Origin: Paramyrothecium sp. XJ0827
Lineage: Eukaryota > Ascomycota > Sordariomycetes > Hypocreales > Stachybotryaceae
DNA length: 64,000 nucleotides
Direction of reading: 5' to 3'
Assembly: GCA_020881915.1 (NCBI GenBank)
Contig: JAJFPB010000001.1
Location: 1,736,001-1,800,000, forward strand
Below, in pieces: positions 54,101 to 64,000 of this stretch. Each line of letters opens with the position of its first letter. The first letter of the stretch is position 1. The notes beneath the pieces are model-generated. The model was not told the origin of the DNA, did not search any database, and was given only the letters and a program-made list of their open reading frames with translations. Made by a program: the position numbers and the translations under genes.

Positions 54101-55335
54101 GGTATCTCGCCTTCACTGGGGAGTGGCCATCTTGACTGGCCATCTTGACTGGACACGGGCGATGCTGTCACTGCGGAGGCTCTTGGCAGGAGGCCGACTA
54201 TTGGAAAACCTGCTCCTGGGCGTGTCCAATTATACTTTTGGTATGGCCAGTGCCTCGCGTGATCACGAGCGCCATCATCATCGACAGCATCACCACTACT
54301 GTAACTCACTGCGTAACCGAAGTGCGATGCACCTATTCACTCCTCGCTCCAGCCACTCGCAGCAGCGTCTCTGGTGGTTTTGGGCCCCCGAAGGGTGTAG
54401 AAGGGTGGGGGACAGGATGGACGGGGGAGGACGGGGAGGCAGCTTAGTGGAAGCCGAGCGCCATCGTAGAGCACTACGAAACCGCCCTACGGGGACGAGC
54501 ATGCCAGGGACACGGTGCCCGGACGCACTGTACGTCATGTCATGTCATGTCATGAAGGTCCAAGTACCTTTGGCTTGTACCAGGTGCTGCTGCTGGGCAC
54601 GTTGCTTATTCCAGCATCTTGCGGGCTGTACTGTACTCGTCCAGGACAGGTCAGCAGCATGCAGACTTGGCCGTTTCCACAGAAGACCCCCTTCTGAAAC
54701 TAAGCTTGCCAAGCTTGCTGAGGTGCCATAGTAGTGACCCAACTTAATCTTTCCTGTCTCCGTAGATCTCGTCACCATGCTCTGCTTGGCGCTGTGGGTA
54801 GCGGCGGGTGGGGTTACCTTATGGTGAATTGCCCTTCTGGGGGCGCGTTCCCTGGCGCTCCCCTGGTCAGGTACAGTACTTGGCTTCGCTGAGTCGTTTG
54901 TAGTTGCTTCGGGCCCCTCCCCCGGACTTCCAGCTGTTTAGCGGCCTCGTGCATCCTCATGCCTCTTGCTTCATCTTGCTCCAGAGGTACCGCAGTCCCG
55001 CGTCCGCCTCCCCAAGTATTTATTGGCACCTCTCGAACCTCGCAAAGTTTCCTGCTTCCTTTTCTCTTCTTCCCTTCCTACCCGTTTCCCCTTGGAACCC
55101 TTGCCCGTTCTTAGGTCTTTTGTTCCTAAGCCTTTTTGCACTTCTTCATCTTTTTGAAGTACATCGTTACCCGCAGTCTGGTCTTAGCCACCGACAGCCC
55201 CTCCGATCTACCACCCGCCTGGCCTGACCGTCTGCCCCTCGGCACTCCGGCCTCTTTTCGCAGCAAACCTCCGCGCTCCGGTTCGCCGACGATCCAGTCC
55301 GCAAGGCTCAACCTTTCTGCTCTCAACTACGTTCG
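51188..55335. other. 4.1-kb region without recognisable genes, upstream of the Na+-ATPase
   Basis: Frames of up to 253 codons occur (for instance 53970-54731 plus, 51690-52232 minus), but their translations are of shadow type without motifs. AAGGTAAGGTA occurs at about 51724. A TCATG x4 repeat lies at 54535-54554. From about 54890 on, the sequence becomes C/T-rich as expected of a leader. It may be a large regulatory region or host non-coding transcripts. Confidence 0.45.
54535..54554. repeat. TCATG tandem repeat, four copies
   Basis: Four perfect 5-bp units, 0.8 kb upstream of the Na+-ATPase ATG. A short microsatellite. Confidence 0.7.
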
Positions 55336-58300
55336 ATGGGAGAAACCGTCGCTACTAGTACGAATGGTGCACACCACGCCAACTCCTCTTCGGACTCGAC
55401 GGCCCTCGCCAGCCCCGATGACCAACCCCCTATAGCGGAACACCCCGACTTAGCCATAGAAAAGCCAAGCTGTCCTCACACGCTTTCCGCCCAGCACGTC
55501 GCTGAGCTCTTCAAGACCGACACCGAAAATGGGTTGAATTCTGAAGAAGCCGCCGCCCGCCTTGCGCGGGACGGTCCAAACTCCATCAAAGGTGCCAAGG
55601 GCCCGTCCCTCTGGCAAATCTTCCTCGCCCAGGTTGCAAACGCCCTGACCGTTGTCCTGATCGCCGTCGCCGCCCTGTCCTTCGCCATCCAGGACTACAT
55701 CGAGGCCGGCGTCGTCGTCGCAGTCATTGTTCTCAACATTGTCGTGGGGTATGTAAACACAACTTGTAAATGCCAGCTGTGCTCGCGAAGGCGATGCTAC
55801 GCGATCCAACTTCCCTGTGCTTTCAGGGCATGCCTAGAACTAGAAAACCTTTTCCCCGTTTCTCCTCATTTCAACCCTCCTCTTTCTTCTCGGCACCCTT
55901 GTTGTGCCAGAGAACAGACCTCGGTCCCATCGTGCAATCTACAAGCTCAATTAAACTTCGGAGCGGCGCGCTTGGGACACGTTACGAGGTGCGAGGAGGG
56001 GAGGAGACGGGGAGAGAAAACTACGTTGACGAAGCTGCTTACTTGAAACGCATATGTGTAGTGCAGATACGCGAGACAGTTGCCCCGTTTTCGGCGCGAC
56101 ACCACGATTTGCTAACCCGCGAGAACAATACAGACTGATCCAGGACTACCGCGCTGAGCAGACCATCCAGTCGCTCTACGCCCTGTCCACGCCCAAGTGC
56201 AAGGTCATCCGCGATGGCCGCAGCGACACGGTCAAGGCCGAGACGCTCGTCAAGGGCGATCTCGTCTCCTTGGCCACAGGCGACATGGTCCCCGCCGACC
56301 TGCGCCTGGTCCACGGCATCAACCTGTCCACCGATGAAGCTCTCCTCACGGGTGAATCCGTAGCCATCAGTAAGGATCCAGAAGCAATTCTGTTTGATCC
56401 CGACATGCCTGTCGGCGATCGCGTAAATCTCGTCTACTCTGGCAGCTCCGTCACCCGCGGACGCGCTGTCGGCATCGTCATCGCAACCGGCATGGAGACG
56501 CAGGTCGGCCAGATTGCCGAGATGCTGCGTCAGACTAAGCGCGACACCTCCGACAAGACCCCTGTCGCTAAGATGGCGCTTAAGGTCTACCAGAGCCTGC
56601 GCAACATCATTGGTCTAGAGGGTACCCCCATGCAGGTTACCCTGAGCAAGTTCGCCCTCCTCCTGTTCGCCTTTGCCATTCTCCTTGCCATCATCGTCTT
56701 CTCTGTCAGCAAGTGGCAGATTGGCGACGATGTCCTGCTCTACGGTATCTGTGTCGGAGTGGCCGTCATTCCCGAGTCTCTGCTTGCTGTCCTCACCGTG
56801 ACCATGGCAGTCGCCACAAAGGCCATGGTTAAAGGACATGTCATTGTGCGCCAGATGCCCTCTCTCGAGGCCGTCGGCGGTGTCACGAACATTTGCTCCG
56901 ACAAAACCGGCACGCTGACCCAAGGTCGCATGATCACCCGCAAGGTCTGGCTGCGCGGCGATTTAACCGGCTCCTGCGAGGGGACGGCGGACCCGTACGA
57001 CCCCACTAGCGGCACCGTCACCTGGTCCGGACCCCTCGCGAACAGCAGCCTCAATGCATTCCTTACCACTCTCATCTTGTGCAACAACGCAACTGTTACC
57101 GATGGAAAGAAGGAGCCGGAGACGGACTCTAGCAGTGTCCTCACTTCGGGCGCCTCCGAGTGGAAGGCTATCGGTGAACCCACCGAGATCGCCCTCAAGG
57201 TATTCGCCATGCGCTTCGGCAAGAACAAGACGAGCTCGGACCACCTGGTCGCCGAGCATCCCTTCGACTCGTCGGTCAAGCTCATGAGCGTTGTTTACAG
57301 TAGCAGCATCGATGCCGGACGACAGGTCTATACCAAGGGTGCCGTCGAGATTCTTCTACCTCTCCTGAAAGAGGACGAGACTTTCAAGCAGAGCATCCTC
57401 GCCAAGTCCGAGGAGCTTGCTGCCCAGGGTCTCCGAGTCCTCTGCATTGCCGGCAAGACCATGGAAGGCAAGCCTGAGGACGCCAACGAGCGTCCCAAGG
57501 TTGAGTGTGACCTTGAATTCCTGGGCCTGGCTGGTCTTTACGACCCACCCCGACCGGAAACGGCCGGCGCCGTGGCTCAGTGTCTCCAGGCTGGCGTCCA
57601 GGTCCACATGGTCACCGGCGATCATATCAAGACTGCGACTGCTATTGCCTACGAAGTCGGTATTCTGTCGCACGATGTTCCACTGACGCCCACCACCGTC
57701 ATGGCGGCTTCCGACTTTGGCAATCTTACGGATGACCAGATTGACGCTATGGACTCGCTACCTCTCGTCATTGCCCGTTGCAGTCCCTTGACCAAGGTTA
57801 GGGTTATTCAGGCTTTGCATCGCCGAAAGGCGTTCTGCATCATGACTGGTGACGGTGTCAACGACTCGCCTGCCCTGAAGCAGGCCGACGTCGGTATCGC
57901 CATGGGTGATCGAGGTAGCGACGTCGCCAAGGAGGCCGCAGACATGGTTCTCACTGACGACAACTTCGCGTCCATCGTCACCGGTATCAAGGAAGGTCGC
58001 AGACTCGCAGACAACATTCAAAAGGTACGTTAATCCACAGTACAGTTACATCCGACATTGCTAACCCTACTTAGTTTCTGCTGCATCTCCTTACATCTAA
58101 TTTGGCCCAAGTCATTCTACTTCTCATTGGTCTTGCTTTCCGAGATGAGCACGGCATTGCAGTGTTCCCTCTCTCACCCTTGGAGATTCTCTGGGCAAAC
58201 CTTATCACGTCTTCTCCCCTTGCCCTTGGCCTGGGTCTTGAGGAAGCGTCGCCAGATATCTTGGACCGCCCACCCCGCAGCCTCAAGGAGGGTGTGTTTA

Positions 58301-58839
58301 CGGTAGACCTCGTCCGTGACCAACTGGTTTACGGATCTTTCATGGGTACCATCTGCTTGATGTCCTTCATGCTCGTAATGTACGCGGCTAGCGGCCAAGG
58401 TTTCTACGCGTTACCGGAGGGCTGCAATGAAGAGGCATCCAGCCAATGTGGTCCTGTGTTCCGCGCCCGTGCCACCACCTTTGCAACGCTGGCCTTCCTC
58501 CTGCTGGTTACGTCTTGGCAGGTGAAGCACTTCCACCGCAGCCTGTTCGCCATGGATGAGCGGTACAAGGGTCCCTTCTCGGTATTCAAGACCATCTACC
58601 ACAACCGGTTCCTGTTCTGGTCTGTGGTGGGCGGTTTCGTCATGATTTTCCCCATCATCTACATCCCCGAGCTCAACACCAAGGTTTTCAAGCACGAGGG
58701 GCTATCGTGGGAGTGGGGCGTTGTTGCGAGCGCGGTGGTCCTGTACCTGGGGCTGCTGGAGATTTGGAAAGCGGCCAAGAGAAGGTTCGGCCTGGGGATT
58801 GATAAGAGACCTCGCCGCGGCCGAGTTGAGCAGGTTTAG
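55336..58839 (+). CDS. ENA1: ENA-type Na+ (K+) exporting P-type ATPase
   Basis: Exons 55336-55748, 56134-58024 and 58075-58839 give 1022 residues. The first intron is 385 bp, far longer than others here; the second is 50 bp. Motifs: Leu-Thr-Gly-Glu-Ser (actuator domain), Ile-Pro-Glu-Ser-Leu (membrane segment 4), Cys-Ser-Asp-Lys-Thr-Gly-Thr with phosphorylated Asp394, a Lys-Gly-Ala nucleotide-binding site, Met-Val-Thr-Gly-Asp-His and Thr-Gly-Asp-Gly-Val-Asn-Asp-Ser-Pro-Ala. About ten membrane segments are present, four in the C-terminal block. The N-terminus has the cation-ATPase region (Leu-Asn-Ser-Glu-Glu-Ala-Ala-Ala-Arg-Leu) and Gln-Asp-Tyr-Arg-Ala-Glu-Gln-Thr after segment 2. Ile-Pro-Glu-Ser rather than the Pro-Glu-Gly-Leu of Ca2+ pumps marks the IID (ENA) class. 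It exports Na+ or K+ at high pH or salt; ENA genes are usually induced by salt and alkaline pH. Confidence 0.93.
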
Positions 58840-60374
58840 AGAATCAATGAGTGGTTTGGTGAGCTGAAGTGGGGATGAGGGTAGTTTGCGAGGAGATTGA
58901 GAGTTGAGTGGGGAGGTGGTGGACAGGTTTTGGGGACTGAGAAATATTGCAGAATGGTTACTTAGCATTCTTATTAGTATCCCAATGGTCAAGATTTTTC
59001 CTGTCACATGAAGTTCCCTGATTGCTGTTGATTTGTGCAAGACGAATGGAAGGTGACGAGGGGTATTATAGTGATCCCTGAAGCATGCTTTGCGTGATTC
59101 CCGGTTAGACATTTTGTTGACTTCCCTGATGGAGAGCTCGTCTGTATCAATAGCATGGCTCTTGACTTGGTCTTGCGCATGACCTAGCCTTACGCTCTTT
59201 CGGTCGACTATTTGAATCCATTCTCCATTTCCGTGCAGCAATAGGTGCTTGTCGTCGGAAGATTTGTCATTCGCCATATTGGATGCTGTCTCGCCCTACT
59301 GCATCGTTCGTACTCGGGATTATATGCAACTCCGCTGCAGCCCTGTTCCGACGATCGGTCGAAAGCCGTACCAGCTGTCACTACTTTCAAAGATGGCGAG
59401 ACTTTCTTTTTCGCTTTGAACGTGGGGTTTTTGGGTTTTTGTCGGGACGTGGGATGGAGTGTCTGTACGAGTTAGTAGAGACGTCGTTTCTTATCTCACC
59501 GTTTGCTCCCCGACAACACCTCACTTCAACGCTCAGGTCTAGAGGTCACGCCGTTCAAGACGTCAGACACCGTTGATGTACTGGACAACTTGAAAGCTGC
59601 AGGGCCGTTATTGGACGCTGGTAATCGCTACCTCAGCTGCGTTGACCGCCGCGCTCTTGAGGACCTTGATGGCCCAGGCCGACACCCTGATGGCCCACGG
59701 CCACAGCTGCGATGGCACTCCAGCACATCTTTTCCCCCTCCCCTCTCCCCCCGATTTCAAACAGAAAATCGGGCTCACTTGCTTTGCCACCCCCGGAAGA
59801 ATGAGCACATTAGGGCTGAAACAGTGATAAGGCATGATACCTTAGGCGGTGTTTCGCGAGGGGAAGGAGGGAAGGAGGAGTGTATACTTGTGCAAGAGGA
59901 TGAAGGTATAAAGGGAGAGCAGGTCCCGTCGCGCGTTGTCGAGACGAGCTTGTCCACCCTCTCTGCAACTAACCTTCTTTGCCCTTGCATCTGCCGACTT
60001 GACGTTTTGGTGAGCGGTCACTTCTCCGCATCTTCGAGAAGTGTACAGAGTATGGAGAGAGAGAGAGAGAAAGGAACGTGGACTGAAGAGACCCGAGCTT
60101 TTGTTGTTGTTCGTTGACAGCTTCGACAATGCTTGATGGGAGAGACGAGCATGCCGGAACAGGACGAGAAGCAGAGGAACCGGGCACACAACGACTTATC
60201 CTACTGTTCACAACTCACTAACAAAAAGCTCAACTGCCATGCCTTGCCTTACCTTGCCTACCTTACTCCCCACGCACTCTCTCTGTCTCGCTCACGCTCA
60301 CGCTCGGGGGTCCGTGGGGCTGAACTATCAGGTCAGGTCAAGTCTCCATTCCCATAAGGTACTCTGCACATGCC

Positions 60375-60394
60375 TACCTTACCTTACCTTACCT
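60375..60394. repeat. ACCTT pentamer repeat
   Basis: Nearly four TACCT/ACCTT units in tandem, with degenerate copies continuing to about 60403 and similar units at 60245-60264. The same pentamer forms the half-sites of the AAGGTACCTT motifs elsewhere in the window. Confidence 0.6.
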
Positions 60395-62066
60395 CACCTT
60401 GCCTCTTCCTCCTTCTCCCCCCCCCTCCCCCCCCCAATTCCATTCTCCTCTTTGTCCGGACCTTAGGCCGGCGCTTGGCTTGGTCATGCTTATCCTCCTC
60501 CACTCAAAACAGCCCAACCTCGCCTCACAGCTCTAACATGTGCGCTGCCTAACCCCCATCTTCGTCGCACTCACCCCGGTATTCTTTTTACCATCGCTTC
60601 CAGCGGCTTCAATGAGGACCAGCGGATTCGTCCGCCCTGCTCCTAGTCCCAAGATAAGGGGTCCCCCTGCTGCTCTCACAAAAGTCCTGCGTTGATCGGC
60701 CATGTCCGTCGCCCTGATTCCCCTCTTTCTGTCTGCATCACGCTCAAAGCGTGTGGTTTCCTCCCGACCATTACTTCCTCATGCTGTACATACGCTCCAG
60801 CCAAAGAGGGTTGCTTCCTTGGCAGCTCGTTGGCTCCGATGTGCCCTGGCAGACGTGCCCCGTCCAGCTGCGGCACCCCCATGCGGCATGAGTCAAGGCA
60901 TCTGCCATGCACGGATATGCTTCCCACGTCTCTTACCACATGGCTTTATTCAGGCTTGAACAAGGGCGAGCATGGGATACTGTCCTCCCGAGGTACTTCT
61001 CCCGATGGCAACCGAGCACTCTGTTTCCTATTCGGTTGTCTTGATTGGTAGTTGCGGACTCGGCCCGGTCCGGGCCCTTGTCTGGTCCTGTGAGATGCCT
61101 GCCGGGACTGCCGCGGGGGGACACCCAAACATCCTGACAGCCTCCCATTGGCGTCGTCGGTCAATCGGCTGCTGCACCTGGATTATACTGGCATGGTATG
61201 GCTTGCTCATGATCGTTCATCAAATGTCTCACTAGTCTCTGCTGCCCACCCTTTGTCTGCAGATGGTTGCTGCGAGGCACATGGTCTTCTGCCTATGAAA
61301 TCGACATTGCCCATCCAACAACAAATGCTCGTTCGCCTGCCCGCTGCCCGTCGCCCACACACAAGTAAGCATATGTTCGACAAGAATAGTATCCTCCGGG
61401 AACGCTGGCTGTTGGTTGGCTGTCGGAGCCTGCCACGCCAGCCCTTGCCGGAGAAGGAGATCGCTACGTGCAATGCAACCACACCAACCAGGACCCTTCC
61501 CACCTTTCTCTGAACTTCACCGAGCACCGTCATTCCCACGTCCTTGCCTACATGCTCCCACAGACCTTGGACCCCCAACTTGCCGATCCAATAGTCTTCT
61601 CCACCGAGACAGCTCAGCAAGCTAGCACAGCTGTCCCCTTTCCAGCTCGACCACTCCCATCCCACGCGTGCCCTTCAACAGGTTCATGCCACAGACAATA
61701 GCACCAATAACATGACATGATCGCCCACCATCTTGTGATGTGAGTGGTGCGGGGTCCAACTCACTTGTCAAACCGCGTGATGCGGGTTCGAACGTCCTGC
61801 AGAACAGGCCAGGGATGGGTGCGAAGGGGTGGGATGGGCCTGCCGGGATGATTGTCAGCCAAACGGCAACCACTGTCGCGGATTTGCCGCGCGATTCCCG
61901 ACGTGCCAAAAGAAGCTTCATGCGGGTGCTTTCGCCAGCGAGGCGTCATGGGTAGCATCGGGGGCGCCCGCGTTGGCGTCGTCGAGGAAGGGTGGGTGGC
62001 ACTCGGCTCGGTCAACGAGATGGCTTGGACTCAAGAGCGAGAAGCTGAAGAGGCGAGAGCTCGAGG

Positions 62067-62072
62067 TATAAG
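62067..62072 (+). promoter_or_regulatory. TATA box of the metallothionein gene
   Basis: TATAAG, 115 bp before the ATG at 62182, with a short leader; a typical spacing for a strongly inducible fungal gene. Confidence 0.45.
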
Positions 62073-62181
62073 AAGAGCTCCGTGCCTCGCTCCGAGTGGG
62101 TGTGCTTGTTCAGTATCCAGCCATCAATCTACAACAACAACTTCAAGTCGATCTTTCGATAACTCTTCCAAGACCTTCAGA

Positions 62182-62455
62182 ATGTCTCCCTGGTAAGACC
62201 AACCTCCACCAAGAGTTGGGTGTCGGCACGAAGCTGTCTGGAGCTGTGGTTCTACGCAACTCGTCGCTTGCTTCAACCCAACCCAGCTCAAGCAGTATCA
62301 TCTCAAGAAACATATTTCTGACCCACGCACAGCACCTGTGCCACCTGCAACTGCGCCGGCTCCTGCGAGGCCTGCTCTTGCAAGTCCTGCGGCGTACGTC
62401 AACCCACATCTGGCCCTGCGGATCATCGTTACTAACACGGGTGTCGCAGCACTAA
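62182..62455 (+). CDS. Metallothionein, 25 residues, three exons
   Basis: Exon 1 (62182-62192) encodes three codons and two bases, exon 2 (62333-62393) the core, exon 3 (62450-62455) the last codon and TAA. Introns are 140 bp (GTAAGA...CAG) and 56 bp (GTACGT, CTAAC, CAG); all junctions keep frame. The 25-residue product has eight cysteines at 4, 6, 9, 11, 15, 18, 20 and 23, in C-x-C and C-x2-C arrangements with Ser, Ala, Thr, Gly and single Lys, Glu, Asn and His, and no aromatic residue. That is the composition and size of fungal copper metallothioneins such as the 25-residue Neurospora protein. It should bind Cu(I) or similar soft metals through thiolates in the cytosol. The TATA box at 62067 suggests inducible expression. 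The first cysteine codon is itself split by intron 1. Confidence 0.85.
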
Positions 62456-63718
62456 ACACCTGCATCCGCGATCCGTTAAACAGTTCAAAACTCGAGCCGA
62501 CGATCCGAGGATTCGAGGACCGAAAGCTATACTGTGCGAGATGGGAAGGATGTCGAGTCAGTTGTGATGCTGGAGTCTGATGCGATTGTCTGGAAGGTGT
62601 TTGCAAGTTCTTGAGTTGAATATTGAGGTCACGTATCTATCTTTATGGCAGCGTAATTTAGCTGAACTTCTGCCCGCAATTTTTGCTGTCTGCCGCTTGG
62701 TGACGTCCCGATGTCTGACCAAAAAGATAGACTGATTGACCACTGTCTGGAACTTCTGGATGTTGCCTGGTTGGCATGATAAAGATGATCCAGAGCCCTG
62801 GACGGACTCTGTGCTTAACCCTTCGCCCGTGAAGTTTGATGTCGGCTCGGAGCTCAATCCTGCCACTGCACCTCATTGTCACGGAACAAGTTGAATCTGA
62901 GAAATGCTAGTTGCCGAAGGTTGATGTTAACAAGCTTTCCGTCTTCATGTCGAAGAACATGCTCCAGCCATCTAGAGCCTTTACACTAGCAGACTGGTGT
63001 CGATTCGTCAAATGGGATTGCACGGCAACCTTGACCTCTACTTCACAATTGACTTGCCTATGACCTTGATATAATGGTCTTCGCTTGCCGATTTGCCGAG
63101 TACATGGATAACTTCGCGGCTGACCCGAGCATGTATTGGTTTCATTCGTCTTCTGTCTTTCCCCAAACTCCCTATCAAAACTCCCGCGCCACCACCAGTT
63201 GTAGCTTTCCCAGCTTCTCGGATTGAGTCGCTACACGATCTTACACATCATTGGCTCTCCCTTGCTCGCTTTCCCTTTTCCGTTTCGCCAAACCTTGGGC
63301 CCAGATCGTGAGCTGAGAATAGCCGCGCGGGGCTAGGCACAAGATGGTCTAACTCGCGCCAAAGTCTCCCCGCATCCAATTGTGCCCAAGAGACACCCGC
63401 AGCTAGGAAACATTGTGGCTGGGTTGGGCGCAGCCTCGAACACGGGAAGGCGCCAATCTCGATCTTTGGGGCATGTGCCCCTCTCAAGTCTATGACTACG
63501 ATGGTATGCTATAGATCGCTTCTCAAGCGTGGTGGGTGGACGAGAGCTACATGGGCTCCAGTGTAAGAGCAGTGTGAAAGGTTGATGCGTTCGGATATGT
63601 GAGGTCCCTCGATTTATTTAAATAGAGTGCTCTATCTTTTCATCACCTCTTTGCTGTTTTGCGTTTCATTCTCTGCTGAATTGCCATCCCATCTTGCTCT
63701 TTGATCTCATCATCCACG
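62456..63718. other. Intergenic between the metallothionein and the membrane protein gene
   Basis: No gene supported. The last 100 bp are the leader and core promoter of the next gene. Confidence 0.5.
63615..63624 (+). promoter_or_regulatory. TATA-like element, perfect palindrome
   Basis: TATTTAAATA, 95 bp upstream of the ATG at 63719, followed by a pyrimidine-rich leader. Confidence 0.4.
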
Positions 63719-64000
63719 ATGAACGAATCATCGCGACCCGAAGGCATGCCCGCTTCTCATACACAGGAATCTCAATTCCACATTCAAAGGGTGCCAGTGC
63801 CAGTACAGCACCAATTCCCGGAGAAGGCTGAAGGGTCTCCTAGGGACGTAGTCATCAACGTGAATGACCCAGCGCCGTACCAAGCAGGGGCCGACTCTCC
63901 CAATATCGCCACCAGCGGCAGGATTCGTTCCTGGTTCCAGAAGAACCGCAAGAAGACGTTCATCATCACCCTTGTCGTCTTCTTCGTCCTCATGTTCGTC
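63719..64000 (+). CDS. 5' end of a probable type II membrane protein (truncated by window)
   Basis: The ATG at 63719 opens a frame of 94 codons to the right edge. Residues 1-70 are polar, Pro/Gln/Ser-rich and without a signal peptide. A basic Lys-Asn-Arg-Lys-Lys stretch then precedes a hydrophobic segment beginning near residue 79 (Phe-Ile-Ile-Thr-Leu-Val-Val-Phe-Phe-Val-Leu), the profile of a signal anchor with a cytosolic N-terminus. The rest is outside the window. It could be a glycosyltransferase, a cell-wall protein or an unknown single-pass protein; no choice can be made. Confidence 0.65.
   Translation, partial: MNESSRPEGMPASHTQESQFHIQRVPVPVQHQFPEKAEGSPRDVVINVNDPAPYQAGADSPNIATSGRIRSWFQKNRKKTFIITLVVFFVLMFV

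Larger units (their letters stand above)
58840..62181. other. 3.3-kb region without recognisable genes, upstream of the metallothionein
   Basis: Short overlapping frames on both strands only. It contains a (GA)n run at about 60056-60070, CCTTA/ACCTT pentamer repeats at about 60245-60264 and 60375-60394, and C-rich runs at about 60418-60436. Confidence 0.45.

Noticed and set aside
53970..54731. 253-codon plus-strand frame
   Set aside because: Arg/Cys/His-rich shadow-type translation spanning simple repeats; overlaps other frames of equal quality.
59503..60117. 204-codon plus-strand frame
   Set aside because: Ends in a GA-repeat-derived Glu/Arg run and has no recognisable domain or splice context.
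1..64000. CRISPR arrays, operons and ribosome binding sites
   Set aside because: Spliceosomal introns and fungal gene families throughout show nuclear eukaryotic DNA; no regularly spaced direct repeats were seen.

Overview
The window is nuclear DNA of a filamentous ascomycete, most likely a sordariomycete. The evidence is short spliceosomal introns (mostly 50-80 bp, GTRNGT donors, CTAAC-type branch points, YAG acceptors), Pezizomycotina-specific families (HET, DUF7580, PNP_UDP, NACHT with a fungal N-terminal region, RGS-LOV, CYP505, ENA ATPase) and promoters rich in AAGGTACCTT-like motifs. There are no operons. All exon maps were read by eye from splice signals and reading-frame continuity, without transcript data.

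Left part (1-4.4 kb): a truncated gene resembling the N-terminus of acuF-like fungal regulators, a DUF7580 gene with an apparent frameshift, a free-standing PNP_UDP domain of the kind that caps fungal NLRs, and a 59-residue secreted protein with eight cysteines. This looks like an accessory, interaction-related block. It is followed by an Asn/Gln/His-rich prion-like protein (5.2-7.7 kb), the spindle checkpoint protein MAD1 and the mitochondrial CDP-DAG synthase TAM41.

Middle left (14-26 kb): a flavin monooxygenase, a cytochrome P450, a HET-domain gene and a self-sufficient P450-reductase fusion (CYP505). This is a redox-rich accessory block with no visible synthase backbone. Next is a gene whose RGS-LOV-C-terminal architecture matches the Botrytis photoreceptor BcLOV4 (27.9-29.9 kb), with the LOV cysteine and the flavin-contacting residues intact, then a large ankyrin-type protein.

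Middle right (34-51 kb): mostly housekeeping genes, PRP22 (splicing helicase), a PMP3-type membrane protein, an ARB1 homologue (RNAi/heterochromatin) with an 18-nt microexon, an inositol polyphosphate multikinase (ARG82/IPK2) and CLP1 (mRNA 3' processing). Between the last two lies a NACHT-type NLR gene broken by four lesions, apparently a pseudogene.

Right part (51-64 kb): gene-poor. It holds an ENA-type Na+ P-type ATPase preceded by about 4.1 kb without recognisable genes, a 25-residue metallothionein split over three exons, and the 5' end of a type II membrane protein cut by the window edge.

Most striking points: the RGS-LOV photoreceptor; two tiny cysteine-rich genes that appear only after splicing (a secreted eight-cysteine protein and a metallothionein); the number of allorecognition/NLR-type genes in one window, intact and broken; and the prion-like protein.
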